Shown here: positions 61,974 to 64,000 of the stretch, piece by piece
Layout: every line of letters starts with the position of its first letter
Numbering within the stretch: the first letter of the stretch is position 1
Assembly: GCA_905216055.1 (NCBI GenBank)
Contig: CAJMSH010000004.1
Coordinates: forward strand, 156,305-220,304
Length of the DNA: 64,000 nt
Direction: 5' to 3'
Source: an uncultured bacterium
GTDB lineage: Bacteria > Cyanobacteriota > Vampirovibrionia > Gastranaerophilales > Gastranaerophilaceae
The notes under the pieces: generated by a model
What the model was told of the DNA's origin: nothing
Seen by the model: only the letters and a program-made list of their open reading frames with translations
Databases searched by the model: none
Translations under genes and position numbers: made by a program

Positions 61974-62435
61974 CTATATCAATTGTAATAAATTAGCCAT
62001 TTCAATAGCTGATTTAGCAGCTTCAGAGCCTTTGTTACCTGCTTTTGTTCCTGCTCTTTCAATGGCTTGTTCTATGTTTTCGGTTGTTAATACTCCAAAA
62101 ATTACAGGAATACCTGTTTGAAGGCTTACTTGAGCAATACCTTTTGAAACTTCAGCACTAACATAGTCAAAATGAGCAGTTGCTCCTTTAATTACAGCAC
62201 CAAGAGTGATAATTGCGTTATATTTTCCTGTTTTTGCAAGTTTCATTGCAGTGATAGGAATTTCAAACGCTCCCGGAACTTTTGCAATTTCGATATTATC
62301 TTCAGAAACTCCGTGACGTTTCAATTCGTCAATGGCTCCGTCAAGAAGTTTTGAACCGATAAAATCATTAAATCGTGACAAAATTATACAAAATTTTTCA
62401 TTTCCTGCTACTAATTGACCTTCGTAAGTTTTCAT
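61974..62435 (-). CDS. ribH: 6,7-dimethyl-8-ribityllumazine synthase
   Basis: The enzyme makes the riboflavin precursor and assembles into a 60-mer or pentamer. Motifs are ISRFNDFI-like at the N-terminus, VPGAFEIP, GAVIKGATAHFDYV with the catalytic His, IPVIFGVLTTENIEQA and AGNKGSEAA. The length of 153 is normal. AGGAGAG precedes the ATG. No other riboflavin genes or FMN riboswitch are seen nearby. Confidence 0.95.
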   Translation of the reverse strand: MKTYEGQLVAGNEKFCIILSRFNDFIGSKLLDGAIDELKRHGVSEDNIEIAKVPGAFEIPITAMKLAKTGKYNAIITLGAVIKGATAHFDYVSAEVSKGIAQVSLQTGIPVIFGVLTTENIEQAIERAGTKAGNKGSEAAKSAIEMANLLQLI

Positions 62436-62522
62436 TTTGGACTCTCCTGTAATGCTATAAATGTTTTGCGCATATTATATGCCTAAACATTTTTCTATGC
62501 CTATATTTTACCGCATTAACAA

Positions 62523-63227
62523 CTATTTTACAATAAGTGGAGCAAAAATCTTATAAAAAATATATATTGAGGCTATTATAAGGAGTCCTCCGCTAATCTT
62601 TAAAAGCCAATCCGAAAATTTATAAAAACCTTTCCAATTTTTTAGTTGAGATGTCAAAAATCCTGCAAGAATAAGAATTAATCCTTGACCTAAAGAGAAT
62701 AAGAAAAGCATTAATAGAGCTTGTGCAATACTTGCAGAAAGTGAAGCAAATGCCATTATCCCTGCTAAAATAGGAGTAGAACAAGGAGTTCCTGCAAGAG
62801 CGAATACGCCGCCCAAGATTATTGGGTACAAGTAAGTATTAGTACCGTCATTTTTTGGCATTTCTTTTATAATTACTGGAAGTTCAAAATCTAAAACTCC
62901 GACTAATTTCAAACCCATAACCATAATAATCCCTGCAAGAAATATTCCAAAATACCCGCCTGCAAAAGATATGAATACTTTACCAGTTAAGGCACAAATT
63001 ATTCCGATAAGAGAGAAAACAATAGCTGTTCCAAAAACAAAAAACAGCATTTGTACAAATGTTTTTAAAGGCTTTGCATCAGAATATCCGCCTATATAAC
63101 CAATAATGATTGGTAGCATTGCAAGCGAGCAGGGCGAAATTGAAGCTACAAGCCCGCCTAAAAATGATAATCCGAGTAAAATAGGTAAACTGCCTTGTTG
63201 AGTAAATAGGTTAATATAGTTTTCCAT
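62523..63227 (-). CDS. CcdA/DsbD-like transmembrane thiol-electron transporter
   Basis: The protein has six membrane helices and the two redox cysteines: SPCSLAMLPIIIGYIGG in the first helix and GTPCSTPILAGIMA in the fourth. CcdA moves electrons from cytoplasmic thioredoxin across the membrane, for cytochrome c maturation or disulfide reduction. It follows the thioredoxin-like gene by two bases, so the two probably form a reducing pathway to the periplasm. Confidence 0.9.
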   Translation of the reverse strand: MENYINLFTQQGSLPILLGLSFLGGLVASISPCSLAMLPIIIGYIGGYSDAKPLKTFVQMLFFVFGTAIVFSLIGIICALTGKVFISFAGGYFGIFLAGIIMVMGLKLVGVLDFELPVIIKEMPKNDGTNTYLYPIILGGVFALAGTPCSTPILAGIMAFASLSASIAQALLMLFLFSLGQGLILILAGFLTSQLKNWKGFYKFSDWLLKISGGLLIIASIYIFYKIFAPLIVK

Positions 63228-63229
63228 AA

Positions 63230-63616
63230 TTATTCAAGTCCTTGTAAACATTTATCCATTTCTTTTTCAGATATTGCTCCTTCAATTCTTTTTACTTGTG
63301 CACCTTTTGAATTGATAAGAATAATTGTCGGAACAAGTGTTACATTGTATTTTTTTATTTGCTCATCGTTAAAAGAATTTTTATCTTGAACATGAATTTC
63401 TGTTAGAATAATTTTATCTTTATATTTTGGCATAATATCTTGGAAAATTTTATTCATAGTTTGGCAATCCAAGCACATTGCTGAGGTAAATTTAATAATT
63501 TGGGGTTTGCCTGTTTGTGCGGTTTGCGCTGTTGTAGTATTAGAAGATGTAAGAAGCATATATGCTAATATTGGAATAGCAAATATTAGGGCAATAATAA
63601 TTACATTTTTTTTCAT
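63230..63616 (-). CDS. Membrane-anchored thioredoxin-like protein
   Basis: An N-terminal signal or anchor (KNVIIIALIFAIPILAYMLL) precedes a thioredoxin fold with active site CLDC in SAMCLDCQTMNK and the cis-Pro loop VTLVPTIILI. It would sit on the outer face of the membrane and receive electrons from the CcdA-like protein encoded two bases downstream. AAGGAG precedes the ATG. The length of 128 residues is normal. Confidence 0.9.
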   Translation of the reverse strand: MKKNVIIIALIFAIPILAYMLLTSSNTTTAQTAQTGKPQIIKFTSAMCLDCQTMNKIFQDIMPKYKDKIILTEIHVQDKNSFNDEQIKKYNVTLVPTIILINSKGAQVKRIEGAISEKEMDKCLQGLE

Positions 63617-63738
63617 GGAAGAACTCCTTTCTGTATAATTTTAGCATAAAACAAAAAGGATTTTTTCAAAACCTCACTTGGGTAGTTTTTAGTAACTACT
63701 TAAGTATTAAAAACTATTAACTAAAGAAATTTTTATAC

Positions 63739-63766
63739 GTACTTTCTTGTCCCGACAAGAAAGTAC
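63739..63766. repeat. 13-base perfect inverted repeat with a two-base loop
   Basis: GTACTTTCTTGTC and GACAAGAAAGTAC are exact complements around CC. It looks like a REP-type hairpin; no T run follows. Confidence 0.65.
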
Positions 63767-63865
63767 CATAAAGAAGTTCTCGACCGTCATTACGCTCATT
63801 AATTAATTGTAACGCTCAACTTTAAACGAGTGAACTTGCTATATTTTTGTCATTATATAATTTTA

Positions 63866-63890
63866 GACCCTGAAACGAGTTCAGGGTGAC
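63866..63890. repeat. Palindromic GTCAT-type dispersed repeat
   Basis: ACCCTGAA and TTCAGGGT enclose a five-base loop (ACGAG) and are followed by GAC. It is the same type as at 2094 and 50778. Confidence 0.65.
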
Positions 63891-63955
63891 ATAATATTTC
63901 CAGTCATTGTGAACTTATTTCATAATTTAAGTGTCACAATAAAAAACACAAGCAA

Positions 63956-63982
63956 GACCCTGAAATAAATTCAGGGTGACAC
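63956..63982. repeat. Palindromic GTCAT-type dispersed repeat, second copy
   Basis: ACCCTGAA and TTCAGGGT enclose ATAAA and are followed by GACAC. It lies 90 bases after the previous copy; a decayed copy (GTCATTGTGAACTTATTTC) stands between them near 63903. Confidence 0.65.
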
Positions 63983-64000
63983 ATTTATACACAAAGTATG

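Larger units (their letters stand above)
63617..64000. other. Gene-free end of window with palindromic repeats
   Basis: No reading frame of note is seen on either strand in these 384 bases. They hold a long perfect hairpin at 63739-63766 and two or three GTCAT-type palindromes, listed separately. The rest is plain AT-rich spacer, with a possible promoter for the thioredoxin gene near 63640. Confidence 0.6.

Overview
This 64 kb window is AT-rich chromosomal DNA, about one-third G+C by eye, packed with single-copy bacterial housekeeping genes on both strands. The standard genetic code is used, with both TAA and TGA as stops. The gene order efp-accB-accC, the meso-diaminopimelate type MurE, an MCE/MlaD protein and many scattered prepilin-like proteins with a GFTLAEVLITLGIIGVVAA-type helix suggest an uncultured gut relative of Cyanobacteria, of the Gastranaerophilales (Melainabacteria/Vampirovibrionia) type. 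That placement is an inference from gene content. There is no prophage, insertion sequence, CRISPR array or rRNA operon. The two tRNAs are initiator tRNA-fMet and tRNA-Leu(CAG).

Layout. 0-12 kb: a membrane nuclease/phosphatase cut by the window edge, an acyltransferase, an orphan C-protein-like regulator with a palindromic operator, a secreted trehalose-synthase-like GH13 enzyme, an MCE protein, a degenerate PAS histidine kinase, glutamate dehydrogenase, a SIMPL protein and a DMT transporter. 12-18.5 kb: an AAA ATPase, tRNA-fMet, a large beta-helical adhesin, rnpA and rpmH. 18.5-31 kb: proC, a GlcF-like Fe-S protein, ilvD, two prepilin-like genes, a short NagA-like protein, murE-ftsI, a cell-wall amidase, and pepA interrupted by an in-frame TAA. 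31-36 kb: an apparent RNA-turnover operon (RNase Y, YmdB-like phosphodiesterase, PHP protein, pilin-like protein, LOG protein). 36-47 kb: apt, a GT2 glycosyltransferase, HU, a HExxH protein, a third prepilin, a SWIM/SNF2 helicase, a DUF212 protein, a prenyl synthase, rsgA and two related small membrane proteins. 47-54 kb: efp-accB-accC, a fourth prepilin, an SprA-like protein, a MATE transporter and ndk-tgt. 54-64 kb: mutS, tRNA-Leu, small unknown proteins, ricT-gpsA-murQ-ribH, ccdA with a thioredoxin, and a gene-free end carrying palindromic repeats.

The most notable feature is a set of four unlinked prepilin-like genes (near 21.2, 23.0, 39.4 and 49.9 kb). Each has a Shine-Dalgarno sequence and start codon followed, about 25-30 bases later, by an uninterrupted run of nine C or ten G. 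As assembled, every run puts the start codon out of frame with the prepilin. At every locus a run of 8 or 11 would join them. This is the arrangement expected of slipped-strand phase variation of type IV pilin-like proteins. The main alternative is under-calling of true 11-base runs, in which case the genes are simply ON with a Gly- or Pro-rich leader. Other points worth a look are the nonsense-split pepA, a shared N-terminal motif on four proteins, and several genes whose -10 box sits 6-7 bases before the ATG, suggesting leaderless mRNAs.
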